Positions 26,322-37,100 of a stretch of 64,000 nt of DNA are shown piece by piece (positions within the stretch are counted from its first letter, which is position 1; every line of letters begins with the position of its first letter). A model generated the notes under the pieces. It was not told the DNA's origin. It worked only from the letters and a program-made list of their open reading frames with translations, and did no database searches. The stretch spans positions 47,013-111,012 of the forward strand of contig JAZAFR010000001.1 in assembly GCA_036121365.1 (NCBI GenBank), given 5' to 3'. This stretch comes from UBA7916 sp036121365. Its GTDB lineage: Bacteria > Pseudomonadota > Gammaproteobacteria > Comchoanobacterales > Comchoanobacteraceae. The translations under genes were made by a program, and so were the position numbers.

Positions 26322-29300
26322 TCATAAATGTTCAGACTTTCCGATTTTATGATTGTCATTTCGACTCGCAATCAAAGCAGTCATTGCCGGCAATAATATA
26401 ATCAACAATACCGTTGCCATCAATAACCCCGCACACATACTCACTGCCAAGGGAATGATAAACTGAGCCTGTAAAGATTGATTCAATAACAATGGCCCCA
26501 TCCCCGCAATTGTTGTGACTGAAGTCAATATCACCGCTCGAAATCTCTCTGTACACGCCTGAATCATTGCCTCAACCATGGGCTTCTTCTGATATGCAAT
26601 CTGAAACTTATGCAATAAAATGATCGCATCATTGACCACAATGCCTGTCAGGCCAAATACCCCAAATATTGATAGTATCGTTAAGTTCATCCCCAATATA
26701 TAATGCCCCAATAATGCACCAGAAATTCCAACTGGGATGATCATCATCACCATCAATGGCCATAAATATGACTTCAATACCCACGCCAACACCATATAAA
26801 TCAATACAACTGCAATCATCGCTCCAGATTGTATCCCTGCCAACGCTTTAACCTGTGAACGGGCTTGTGTCTCTAAACCTATTTTTACCTGACTGTTTTT
26901 CTCAATCTCAGAAAGACCTCCATTTTTTAAATCTGCAATGATTTCCCTTGTTGTACTGCCTACGGGTGACGTCTCAGCACTCACTACCAAAGAAGGCTGG
27001 CCATTATAACTGTAATACATAGAAAAATCTTTGACCAAATCAATATCTACCAACTGCCCCAACCGATATCCCGTACCGTTGGCAAAGATATACAATCCAG
27101 ATAACATCTCTGCATTCGCCCTACTTCTTGGATCTAAACGCAGTTTTATCTTAATATCCTGCTCGTCTGCATAATCTTTATCAATACTAGATCCCCCTAG
27201 TTGAGCAGCCAGCTCCCTCTCTATATCAATCTTATCTAGACCCAAGGCCTTTGCATGATCTTTTAAACGCAACTGATACTCCAATGGCCCATATGGCATA
27301 TTGTCCGAAATTGCATGCACCCCCTGATAAGTTCCTAGTTTTTGTTTTAATGCATCAGATGCCTTTTTCAACATCTTGGGATTATTTCCTTTGATCAGAA
27401 TTTTAATATCTGGAACAGGTGGGCCTGCTCGAGGTTCTGTGATACTCAAGTTTTTCATACTTGGTATCCTATTTAACTCATCATACCAACTGTTTATCAA
27501 CATCTCGTTACTCACACTGCGCTGATCTGGTAAAGATAACCCCACAATCATACTCGCATGGTTTGCTGTCACCCCTTTGTTAAATTGCACTAGACTTTTT
27601 GGCGCCTTCTGAAAAGAAAACTGCAATGGCAATTTGACAATTGACTGCCCCTTCTCGCTTAATCGTTCATTGACCTCTGCCAACGCCTTATCAGCATGTG
27701 CCAGAAATCCCATTACCCGACTCTCTGTCACCCCAGAATCAAAATCAATATCCATCATCACCAAGTTATTTGGCGGAGAAGGAAAAAAGGAAAACGAAAT
27801 ATAACCACTTTGCAATAGCACAAAAGGCAAAGACACGAGAAAAAAACCAATACTTGTGATCACCACAGCTCTCTGACTCACCCAAACCAACGCATTTTTT
27901 AATGTCCCATACTGAAAATCCCACAGACTTTTTTGTAATCTTGCTTGCCATCTGGGTAAACGCTTAGGAAACTTCTCAAGCGATACCCGTAGATGCCTTG
28001 GTAAAATTAAAAAACACTCTATTATTGACGCAATCAATACACAGATGATCACACGTGGAATATCAATCATAATCTTTCCATACTCTCCCGGTATCGTCAG
28101 CAGTGGAATAAAACTGGCGACTGTAGTCATAGATGCCGCCATAATAGGAACAAACATTAATCTACATGCCCGCAAAACCGCCTGCCTTGGTAACACCCCT
28201 TTCTGAAACTCACTGTATGCCTGCTCTGCCACCACAATCGTGTCGTCGACAATGATCCCCAAAGCCATTACAAACGCAAACGTCGATAAAAAATTAATAC
28301 TACCACCCACACAATACAGCATCACACAACTGGCCGCTATGCATATTGGAATGCCAGATGCAATCCACTTTGCAAGCGATATATGAAAAAACACACCCAA
28401 CAAAGTCATAATCAAAATTAGTCCCACAAGACCATTGCCAATCAACAACTCAATTCGATAACGCAGCATTTTCCATGTTTGCTCATATGGCTCTATTTTC
28501 ACCAAATCACCCCAACGTCTCTTTGCCTCACTTTGCCATTTACCATATATTTTTTGCAAAGAAAATATATCACTGCCACCAGCATTGCGATTGACCGTTA
28601 GACTGATTGCCGGCATATTGTGTACAAATACACGCGGAGCCTGATATCCCATCTGCTTTTCTACTTCTACCAAGCTTGAGACTCCCACTGTTTGCTGCTG
28701 ACCAAGTGCCAATCTACCAAGATCATCATGCAATGGCGAACTGCTGTAGCCAAATGGCCGCATCAGTCCATTTTCGGATCCCATGACTCTATCGCCAAAA
28801 TGATCACGTATTTCTTGCGACATCTGCCGCATGGATACGCCCATTGTATGCAATTGCCGACCTGATGTAGTCAACTCAATGTCTGACTGTTCAGCACCCT
28901 GCACCCTAACATCATCGACACCCAACCCCAATAAGGATCGCTTTGCATCCATGGCATAATACAATAACTCAGAAAGTCGCTTGGGCCCAGTCATCACAAA
29001 ACTTAAGACAGGGTGCTTCATTCTTGGTCGCTCTACTCTATACTCTACATTTGTCAGATTCGCTTGATCCAAACGCTGCCTCACTTTGTCAATCACATAT
29101 TTATTGTATTGTCCTACAGTAAAACGTAACACCCAAAAGCATACACCATTTTGCGCTCTTGCCTCTATACTGTCTAAATTTTCAAGACCATATAAATGTG
29201 GATCAACTGCCTTCATCACCTCTTCTTTCATCTCCTTGGGACTGGCATTGTCACGTGTGACAATCACCACCAACACATCTGGATTGAAATCAGGCAAAAA

Positions 29301-29417
29301 CTGTACTGGTAAAAACTGACATGCAATATACCCTAGAATCAAAATCACTCCCATAGATACATTGGCCAACACGGGGTGATCAATGGCATAGTTGATTGCA
29401 CGCCAGCTTATACTCAT
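26322..29417 (-). CDS. RND-family efflux permease, subunit A of a pair
   Basis: A 1031-residue inner-membrane RND transporter with the two-fold pattern of 12 helices and two large periplasmic loops. The proton-relay pair is visible in TM4 (ALGIIVDDTIVVAEQ). In TM10 the segment is GIVVNDAIILLHK, so the lysine of AcrB (K940) is replaced by Asn-Asp context, as in a known branch of RND pumps. It lies 84 bases after a second RND gene and downstream of a membrane-fusion protein, suggesting a heteromeric pump like MdtBC. No outer-membrane channel gene is nearby, so a TolC-like protein would have to come from elsewhere. Substrate unknown. Confidence 0.9.
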   Translation of the reverse strand: MSISWRAINYAIDHPVLANVSMGVILILGYIACQFLPVQFLPDFNPDVLVVIVTRDNASPKEMKEEVMKAVDPHLYGLENLDSIEARAQNGVCFWVLRFTVGQYNKYVIDKVRQRLDQANLTNVEYRVERPRMKHPVLSFVMTGPKRLSELLYYAMDAKRSLLGLGVDDVRVQGAEQSDIELTTSGRQLHTMGVSMRQMSQEIRDHFGDRVMGSENGLMRPFGYSSSPLHDDLGRLALGQQQTVGVSSLVEVEKQMGYQAPRVFVHNMPAISLTVNRNAGGSDIFSLQKIYGKWQSEAKRRWGDLVKIEPYEQTWKMLRYRIELLIGNGLVGLILIMTLLGVFFHISLAKWIASGIPICIAASCVMLYCVGGSINFLSTFAFVMALGIIVDDTIVVAEQAYSEFQKGVLPRQAVLRACRLMFVPIMAASMTTVASFIPLLTIPGEYGKIMIDIPRVIICVLIASIIECFLILPRHLRVSLEKFPKRLPRWQARLQKSLWDFQYGTLKNALVWVSQRAVVITSIGFFLVSLPFVLLQSGYISFSFFPSPPNNLVMMDIDFDSGVTESRVMGFLAHADKALAEVNERLSEKGQSIVKLPLQFSFQKAPKSLVQFNKGVTANHASMIVGLSLPDQRSVSNEMLINSWYDELNRIPSMKNLSITEPRAGPPVPDIKILIKGNNPKMLKKASDALKQKLGTYQGVHAISDNMPYGPLEYQLRLKDHAKALGLDKIDIERELAAQLGGSSIDKDYADEQDIKIKLRLDPRSRANAEMLSGLYIFANGTGYRLGQLVDIDLVKDFSMYYSYNGQPSLVVSAETSPVGSTTREIIADLKNGGLSEIEKNSQVKIGLETQARSQVKALAGIQSGAMIAVVLIYMVLAWVLKSYLWPLMVMMIIPVGISGALLGHYILGMNLTILSIFGVFGLTGIVVNDAIILLHKFQIAYQKKPMVEAMIQACTERFRAVILTSVTTIAGMGPLLLNQSLQAQFIIPLAVSMCAGLLMATVLLIILLPAMTALIASRNDNHKIGKSEHL

Positions 29418-29501
29418 TGCTGATACTCCCGTCTATTTCTGTTGTTCTGGCTATCTCTCATTGATTGACTCAACACCTTTCATTTTCGACATCTGTTAAG
29501 C

Positions 29502-32500
29502 TTAAACATCTCCACCTTGTGATCTTTTTCGTTGCCATAAGCCACTCAATGCCGGTAATGATACCACCATGATCAGCATAGAAAAACACAAACCAAATAT
29601 AATGCTCACCACGAATGGATGAAGCCATCTTGCCTGCATTGACCGCTCCATTAATAAAGGAAACAAACATACTGCTGTTGTTAATGTCGTTAACAATAAC
29701 GCACGCGCCCGATAACAAATGGCCTTAATCAATAGACGTGTCTGAGTTAATCTTGATTGCTCACTTTTTAAAACATCAATCTGATGCAATAAAATAATGC
29801 TGGCATTTATCAACACCCCACTTAAACCAAATACCGCAATAATAGACAACAAACTAAAATCAGTCTGAGTGATAAAGTGGCCCCAAATGGCCCCACTGAG
29901 CCCAATTGGAATCACACACATCATCCCCACGGGCAATATATATGATCGGCTCACCCATGCCAAGATGAAATAAATACACACCAAGCCAACCACTACCCCA
30001 TAGCCAATCTCTGCCAATGCATCCCTCTCATCCGGTGACTGCATACTCTCTAATACATCCACATTGAATCCATTTTTGATTGCTTCTATGTCATTTTTTT
30101 GTAAATGCTTTCGTATCTTAGCCGCCGAGTGTCCCTGAGAAACATCCGCTCCAACTCGCACTGCCAATTTTCCATTATACTGGTAATATACTGATGGCTT
30201 TTGCCGCATCCTCCAATCTGCCACCTGCCCCAGCATCACCTGCTTGCCATTGACATAAATTGGGAAGCTCTCCAACATCTCCTCACCCAAAACCTCTTTA
30301 CGATTTAAGCGCAGCTTTACCACCCACTGATTATTGCCCGGCAAACTGCTTTCTAATACTTCTGCTCCTTGTAAAAAATCACTGATTTGTTTTGCTAGCA
30401 TCTCCCTTTTTAACCCCAACATGGTTGCTTCCGGTTTTACCATAAGCTCATAAATCACACCGTCCCACTTGATGTTGTCCGTTATATTTTTAACCCCGTC
30501 ATACTGCCTCAATCTTCGTTTTGCCTCTGCAGAGGCCTTCATCAATGTTTGCCAGTCATATCCTTGAATGACCAGATTGATATCTTGCCACTGCGTTTCT
30601 CCATGTGGCTGTTTGATATTGACCTTTTCTACATCCACTGATGGCCCCAGCTCCAAACGCCACTGCTTCTTTATTTTTTCATTGGATAGCGTTCTCTTTG
30701 ATGGATTGGTTAGCTGCACAATCATCGATGCATGATTGTGCAGCTCATCTTGAAATACAGGTGCTGTTTCCATAGGAATTGCAGGTAACATATACTTTTC
30801 TAACACGGCAACAATCACCGGCTTTTTAATACCATTAGATAATACCCACTCGGCTTTTTTTAATGCTTTTTTTGCCTTTGCCATATACTGTTGCATGGTC
30901 TTTTGAGTCACTCCAGGATAAAAGTCGACATCCAATGTGATGTGATCTCGCTCCACATATGGAACAAAATGATATGGCACATGGTTGGTCCACAATAAAA
31001 CAAAAGGAATCAATAATAGACTCATCACAACAGACAGCGTTATCACAGCATGACTGGAGACCCTTTCTAAGACTGATTTTAGACGATAAAACTGTAATCT
31101 GTGTATCTTGTTTTCCATAACCTCACGTGTCGAGCCCCGCTTCCTTTTTGCCTGCATATTTTGTAGAGTTGTGGCCAAATGATGTGGCAGTATGAAAAAA
31201 CAGACCAGCAACGATGCTGTCAATGCAGCAATGATGACCTTTGGAATGTCCTGTAAAAAAATTGCATAACGTGATTGCATCAATAATATTGGCAAAAATG
31301 CGCAAACCGTCGTCAGAGCAGATGCCAATAATGGAGGAAACATCTGCTTTATTGATGCGAGCACTGCTGTTAGCGGCTTAATCCCCCTTTGAATCTTACC
31401 ATATGCAGTTTCAGCCACCACAATGGTGTCATCCACAATCATACCCAAAGCCATTAGAAAACCAAATGAGCTTAAAAAATTAATGCTGACTTTCCAATAC
31501 GATAACAACACCATTGATCCTAGTATTGCTACCGGAATACACACCACAATCCATATGGCAAGACTCCAGTCAACAAACACCCATAATAATAATAAAATTG
31601 CCATGAATCCTATTAGACCATTTTCCAATAATAAAGCAATTCTCTCTTGTGTGATCTTGTATTCAGTTAATAATACTTTTGACTTGATTGCACTGGGCCA
31701 TTCGAATTGTGCTTTCTCATACCATTGATAAAATCTTTGCACCAACTTGAGCGCGTTGTCACCCTTGATTGCGCGATTGACCTCTAATAATACTGCAGGC
31801 TTACCATTGTACAGCAAGTACGGTGCAAATGTGTCTTTCTGACTGCTTGTCTTCACTATTTGTTCAAGCTCATAAGATTGACCGCCCAAATGTATGCGCT
31901 TTTTCTCTACTTCATATGCATCTTTTGGCTTGGATGGCATCTTGACTGCCAAATTCATGCGTTCTGTCTCATACCTGCCAATTGGCCTGTCTTGACTCAC
32001 ATCCATGAGTTGTTTTGAGATCTCCTCAAGCGGCATATTCAACCGATGCACATCAATGCGATCAATGTCCAATGTGACATGTTCATCCATTAAACCCACC
32101 ACGCTGACTTTGTCTAAATTATACTCTGATAATAGCGCCTGCTTAGATTCATTGGCAATCTGTCTCAAAGTATTGATGCTCTCACCATAAATCACAAGCT
32201 TTAATAATGGATCCTGTAATTGCTGCTCTGATATGATAGGCCGGTGACTTGAACTGGGTAAATCAATCTGTTCTACCATATTTCTCACTTCATCGAAAGC
32301 GGCAGATAAATCCGTTTTTGTCTTAAAATCTAATAAAACATAACCATAACCATTCAAGGCAAAGCTTTCTATGGTCCTCAAATCACTGGATGACCTCAAT
32401 TCATCAGCCAATGGTAACGTGATGTTTTCCTGCACTTCTGCTGCACTTGCTCCAGGCCAGTCTACACGCACACTGATCACCGGCCACGGAAAATCAGGCA

Positions 32501-32654
32501 TTGTCTGTACGTTTAACTGCGTTGCCGATACCAATCCAACCAAAATGACTGTGAATAAAATCAAATTCGCCAGCACAGGATGGAGCATCGCATACTCCAT
32601 TGCACCGGTGAGGATATGTGATTTTTTACCACTGCTTTTTTGCTGATCTTTCAT
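29502..32654 (-). CDS. RND-family efflux permease, subunit B of a pair
   Basis: A 1050-residue RND permease paralogous to the adjacent one. TM4 carries ALGMIVDDTIVVAETAY with both aspartates; TM10 reads SGVLINASIILLHQ, again without the lysine. The N-terminus (HPVLANLILFTVILVGLVSA) and NVQTMPDFPWPVISV are typical of this family. The start overlaps the stop of the membrane-fusion gene by four bases (ATGA), indicating translational coupling and equal production. With its neighbours it forms an inner-membrane and periplasmic pump assembly; exported compounds unknown. Confidence 0.9.
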   Translation of the reverse strand: MKDQQKSSGKKSHILTGAMEYAMLHPVLANLILFTVILVGLVSATQLNVQTMPDFPWPVISVRVDWPGASAAEVQENITLPLADELRSSSDLRTIESFALNGYGYVLLDFKTKTDLSAAFDEVRNMVEQIDLPSSSHRPIISEQQLQDPLLKLVIYGESINTLRQIANESKQALLSEYNLDKVSVVGLMDEHVTLDIDRIDVHRLNMPLEEISKQLMDVSQDRPIGRYETERMNLAVKMPSKPKDAYEVEKKRIHLGGQSYELEQIVKTSSQKDTFAPYLLYNGKPAVLLEVNRAIKGDNALKLVQRFYQWYEKAQFEWPSAIKSKVLLTEYKITQERIALLLENGLIGFMAILLLLWVFVDWSLAIWIVVCIPVAILGSMVLLSYWKVSINFLSSFGFLMALGMIVDDTIVVAETAYGKIQRGIKPLTAVLASIKQMFPPLLASALTTVCAFLPILLMQSRYAIFLQDIPKVIIAALTASLLVCFFILPHHLATTLQNMQAKRKRGSTREVMENKIHRLQFYRLKSVLERVSSHAVITLSVVMSLLLIPFVLLWTNHVPYHFVPYVERDHITLDVDFYPGVTQKTMQQYMAKAKKALKKAEWVLSNGIKKPVIVAVLEKYMLPAIPMETAPVFQDELHNHASMIVQLTNPSKRTLSNEKIKKQWRLELGPSVDVEKVNIKQPHGETQWQDINLVIQGYDWQTLMKASAEAKRRLRQYDGVKNITDNIKWDGVIYELMVKPEATMLGLKREMLAKQISDFLQGAEVLESSLPGNNQWVVKLRLNRKEVLGEEMLESFPIYVNGKQVMLGQVADWRMRQKPSVYYQYNGKLAVRVGADVSQGHSAAKIRKHLQKNDIEAIKNGFNVDVLESMQSPDERDALAEIGYGVVVGLVCIYFILAWVSRSYILPVGMMCVIPIGLSGAIWGHFITQTDFSLLSIIAVFGLSGVLINASIILLHQIDVLKSEQSRLTQTRLLIKAICYRARALLLTTLTTAVCLFPLLMERSMQARWLHPFVVSIIFGLCFSMLIMVVSLPALSGLWQRKRSQGGDV

Positions 32655-33913
32655 CCATCTTCACTGTATTTTTCGACAGCAAGTCCTGAGATTGGATTTG
32701 GAATATGTGTTAACATGAGATCTTGCTGATCCAAAGACTCACTTGTTGTGACTATCAACATGGGCTCATCACCGCCCTGGTAACTAAAACCTTTTCTTTC
32801 TACCTTAACTGCTTTCAAACTGCTGCTCTCATCTAAAACGTATACGGTGTTATCTGGATATAGCGCGGACTGTGCAACCACATAACTGTTTTCCACTTCT
32901 GGTAATGCCAGGCGGACCAATACTGGCATTTTATGTGCAAACATCTCACTGTCAGATTGCTCAACAAATGTAAACACTCCCTGCTGTCCCATCTGCCCGT
33001 CCTCTACCACTGGTAAAAGCTTCTCCAATCGCACTGGCACTTGGGTTGAATCCAATATAATTTTGCCTGATAGCACTTGGTTATTCTCAAGAACTTCTTT
33101 AATCATTCCTGTGTATTTTGCTGGAATTTGCGCTCGCATCTCATATTGACCATCTGGGATAATTCTGATTAAGCTCTTGCTGTCTATGCGGCCACCCAGT
33201 GAGATATTGACATCGGACACAATGCCATCAACAGGTGAGTATATGTTTGTGCTGTCTAAATCATCTTTGGCTCTTTCAACACGAATTGCCAGTGACTTCT
33301 GTGTGGCCTGTAGTATTTCGATCGTGCTTTCATGCTTTGCAAGCAAGGCCTGTCGTTTATTCACTTCTAAACCATGCTGCTGATACTCTTTTTGGCTATT
33401 TTCTAGAATAATTTGTGCCACTGCGCCTTGCTCTGCAAGCTTTTTTTGCCGAACCAACCGCTTTTTACTCAATTGAAACAATGACTTTTCCTGCTCTAGT
33501 GCCTCCTGATTGATTTTACTTGCCCTCTTCTCTCCTTTAATCTGTGCACACACACTTTTATACTCTGCCAATGCTTCACGGTATTTTCTATCGTATTCAC
33601 TGGATTCAATACCTATCAGTAACTGCCCCTTTTTGACACTTTGCCCTGGTCCAACCTCAATTTTTTCCACATCTCCTAGCAAAGGGGAGCTGATCTCTAA
33701 GGCTTTAGGCACGACCACATAACCATACATCGATAACACAGGACGATTGGCACTGGCCATCATTTGGCTGGTCTCAACCACAATACCCCTAACCGGGTTA
33801 TCAGACTGCTTTACTTGCTGCTGATTGTAGAAAAGAAAAACAGTCAAACATACCAACCCCACCAAAACGCCACCAGCCCAAAGGCACTGCATCTTGAAAT
33901 CTTTTTGTTGCAT
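32651..33913 (-). CDS. RND efflux membrane-fusion protein (periplasmic adaptor)
   Basis: A 420-residue adaptor that would bridge the RND pair and an outer-membrane channel. One N-terminal membrane segment (residues ~11-28) anchors it. The split lipoyl halves are visible (SSPLLGDVEKIEVGPGQSVKKGQLL near 75-100, and STNIYSPVDGIVSDVNISLGG near 220-240) around a long coiled-coil hairpin, followed by beta-barrel and membrane-proximal parts. An AGGAG ribosome site precedes the ATG. First gene of the run adaptor, pump B, pump A, nadD. Confidence 0.9.
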   Translation of the reverse strand: MQQKDFKMQCLWAGGVLVGLVCLTVFLFYNQQQVKQSDNPVRGIVVETSQMMASANRPVLSMYGYVVVPKALEISSPLLGDVEKIEVGPGQSVKKGQLLIGIESSEYDRKYREALAEYKSVCAQIKGEKRASKINQEALEQEKSLFQLSKKRLVRQKKLAEQGAVAQIILENSQKEYQQHGLEVNKRQALLAKHESTIEILQATQKSLAIRVERAKDDLDSTNIYSPVDGIVSDVNISLGGRIDSKSLIRIIPDGQYEMRAQIPAKYTGMIKEVLENNQVLSGKIILDSTQVPVRLEKLLPVVEDGQMGQQGVFTFVEQSDSEMFAHKMPVLVRLALPEVENSYVVAQSALYPDNTVYVLDESSSLKAVKVERKGFSYQGGDEPMLIVTTSESLDQQDLMLTHIPNPISGLAVEKYSEDG

Positions 33914-34161
33914 AGCATCACTCCTTTTAATATTATTTTAACATAACTTTTGATATAAGAAAACTTTTTTGTTTGTCTCTATCATTCCCCCCTGTACTCA
34001 TTCATGAGTTCTTAAAGCATAACTAAAAACGGGCGAATTCTCCGTTAACCTAAATTTTAGATAAGATAATACGATTGCATCATTGAAAAATATTTTTCAT
34101 CTCTTCTTTATTTTTATACTCACTTTGTTATAGTGTTCCCTATATAAATATTAGGAAACTC

Positions 34162-37100
34162 ATGCTATCTGGTCTTATCAATATAGAAGTCGTTCGAGCC
34201 TTTGTCTTGCTTTTTGGTATTAAACCTAGAATGGAGGCTTGTCAAAATATCATTGACGGCAATACGAAATACCAGCCCTTTTTTTACTCTCACTTTGATA
34301 TCTCTTGGAAATTTGTTTTAATGTCATTCTTTGGCTTTTCCTTCAGTGTCTTTCCAATTTATGCACTTTTTTTTAATCCCTTATGGTTTCTGGCAATTCA
34401 ATTGCCCAACATCCTTCTCTATTACGAATGTATACACAGGCCTTATAATTTACAAGACCCAAACGCAGGCCAAGGGCTAGAGCGCGATACAAACCCGACT
34501 CATTCGCTCTCTGATAGAAAAAAAGAAAATCAAAGTTATTTTATTTTTGCTTTTAATGGGCTACTTCCAGTCGTGCTTGCACTTAAAGATGTGGCTGGAT
34601 CGACGAATCGATGGCTAGATAAAGAAGAAAAATTTCAAGATTTGAAGCTACTGAAGGGCGTCTTTTGGAAAAATCTTAGAAATAAGGCTCTTCGTTTTCA
34701 AATACGAAGCTGTGTCTTTGACCTCATATTGCCTGCAATCTATCCTGCTGCGCTTCTAGTCCTTAAATGTATTTTCCTGCTGACATTGAAACTGTATGAC
34801 CATCTCTGTTACGCACTAGATCGGCTACAATTTCATTACATCAGTCAGGCTTTATTGACTCATGGAACGTCATTTCTTATGCACATGATTGCTCTTTCTT
34901 CATTTTATAATTTTTTCTTTTTGAACATCTCATCTCCTATAATCATCATTAGGCTGATTGTGTCTACGGTATGTTTGCTGAACCACTATAGACTGCTAGA
35001 CTCTATGATCAGCGATGTCTTATTTAAAATACAGAGTATTACCGCTTTTCTCGAACCCTTGTTTATAGGGGACGTCGCTACTGTAATTAGTTCAATTATC
35101 TGTATTTTTCAAAACATCTCTACACAATTTTCTAAGCAAGTCTCTTTTTTATTTGCCTTTGTATTTGGCAACAATCTACATCATCCTCTACAAAGAATGC
35201 TCAAAACGTTTCTTTCTTATACTGGCTTTGTTTTATATCTAGTTTCTTGTGTTATTCTAGGAAAGAAGAGAACTGATAAGATCTCAAAGTTTTTTGAAAA
35301 TTGCTATAAAGGAATCCGCGCACTTGTTTCTTTAGATGACCTTCTTTCCATCTATTCATCCATTTATATCAATTGGAGAATCAGAGAGAAAAACCTGGTA
35401 GAGCAATTACCATTTTCATTAAACCCGAACAAAGTTCCAGCTGAAAAATTTGTTGAAGAAGTGTGGAAACCGCACTGTGGTGATTTTCTAGATTTAAATC
35501 GTTCATTCTTCCCCTATGCCAATCCTCGCATCGCTGATCCAAAAGGACAAACTCGACATCAACCTCCTGTTGATCTCTACGGCGCATTTCAAAGTGATGA
35601 TCGAGTCCAAAAAATTGTTGATGGCAGCGAAACTGTTCAATCTCCTCTTAGATTTAATACGTTAGAGCACATACTGTCGGGCTCGTTGAAAGATCAAACG
35701 GGGAATTCAACGTCAAAGAAACACCTTAGCCTGCAAGAGATTGCGGAATTCTTTTTTGATCACAATGACACTCTTGAAAAATTTGAGCAAAGGCTTGCAA
35801 GGAGCAAAGACTCTAAATTGAAACAGACTGGTAGTGACAGCTTGAGATCTGCCATTGAAAGTAGATCTGCTGAAAACCTTGCACACTATATCCATGAATG
35901 CCTGAATGTGCAAGGAGACTCGAAGTCTAATAGTATGTCCACTTATGCAAAAAAAGACTTTATTGCCAATAAGAATACTTTCCTTAGCTTGATTAGCCGC
36001 GAAATAATGGCCTGTAGAGGATCAACTTCAAGTACAGAACGCAAAGCAAGGGCCAATGAAGCAATCGAAACCATCCTAGAACACATTCATCTTTGCGCCG
36101 TAGGGATTAATGGCGGACTGATCGATGCAAACAGTCTTTTGAATCAAGATTTAGATCTATCTGCTACGACAAGTGGATACCATACAATGCACATACTTAA
36201 ACGAAATACGCAAAGCCAAACCATTGGCAATCAAATTAGAAATGGGGACATGACCAGTTTATTAATCAAAAACACCCCCCTGAACATTGGTAGAATCTGG
36301 GACAGCTTAGTGGTTTTCTTCCCCATCAACTTCTTCTATCTTGTCAATCCCATAGCATTTCTAATCAATCAAATGGTACAGACCTCAATGGAACTGCCAG
36401 GCCTGGAAGCTGCAAATAGACACAGTGATCTGATCTCTCAAGCCATGCTGGGCAATGTATCTTTGGCTGAGAACGCCACCTTTGAGAGGACAGCACTGGC
36501 ATTCTCAATACCTTGGCTTCATTCTTTTAACTTAGACTCATTCCATCGTGCGCAACCCCTTGGATGGCAGCTTAGGCATGACCTAAATCTTTTAGACCTG
36601 TCTAATCTAGCTCCTTTAATGCCACATGACTATTTTGGACTAGATGATCCGAAGCCTGGCAAATTTTATAGTGAATTCTGCAAGTACCTAGCAGAGGAGG
36701 GATATCTACCAGAGCCCGATGAAAACAATGATAAAACAATTAAGGATATCGAGAATAAACTTGCTGATCTTCTTGATGCTCAAGCAAGTATTCACAAGAG
36801 CCCGTTGCGCACTTATGCTCTAATACAGTGTCTTGAAGGTGGACTTTACACTAATTCTACCTGGAAGAGCCTCGCTAAAATCATCCATGCCATTGACAAT
36901 GATGAAATTCCTGAAGACCACCCAGTTTTCGATGATGAAGCATGTGATCCTCGATTCACTTTACAAGATCTACGGGATCGTACTAAAGCCGTAGCTGTAG
37001 ATCTTATAAAAAACCCACGATATTACAGCGAAAAAATTAATAGCAAATTCGCGAAACTGGACCGACAAGCAAGGGATACTGCCAGCAAGAAAGCACGTCT

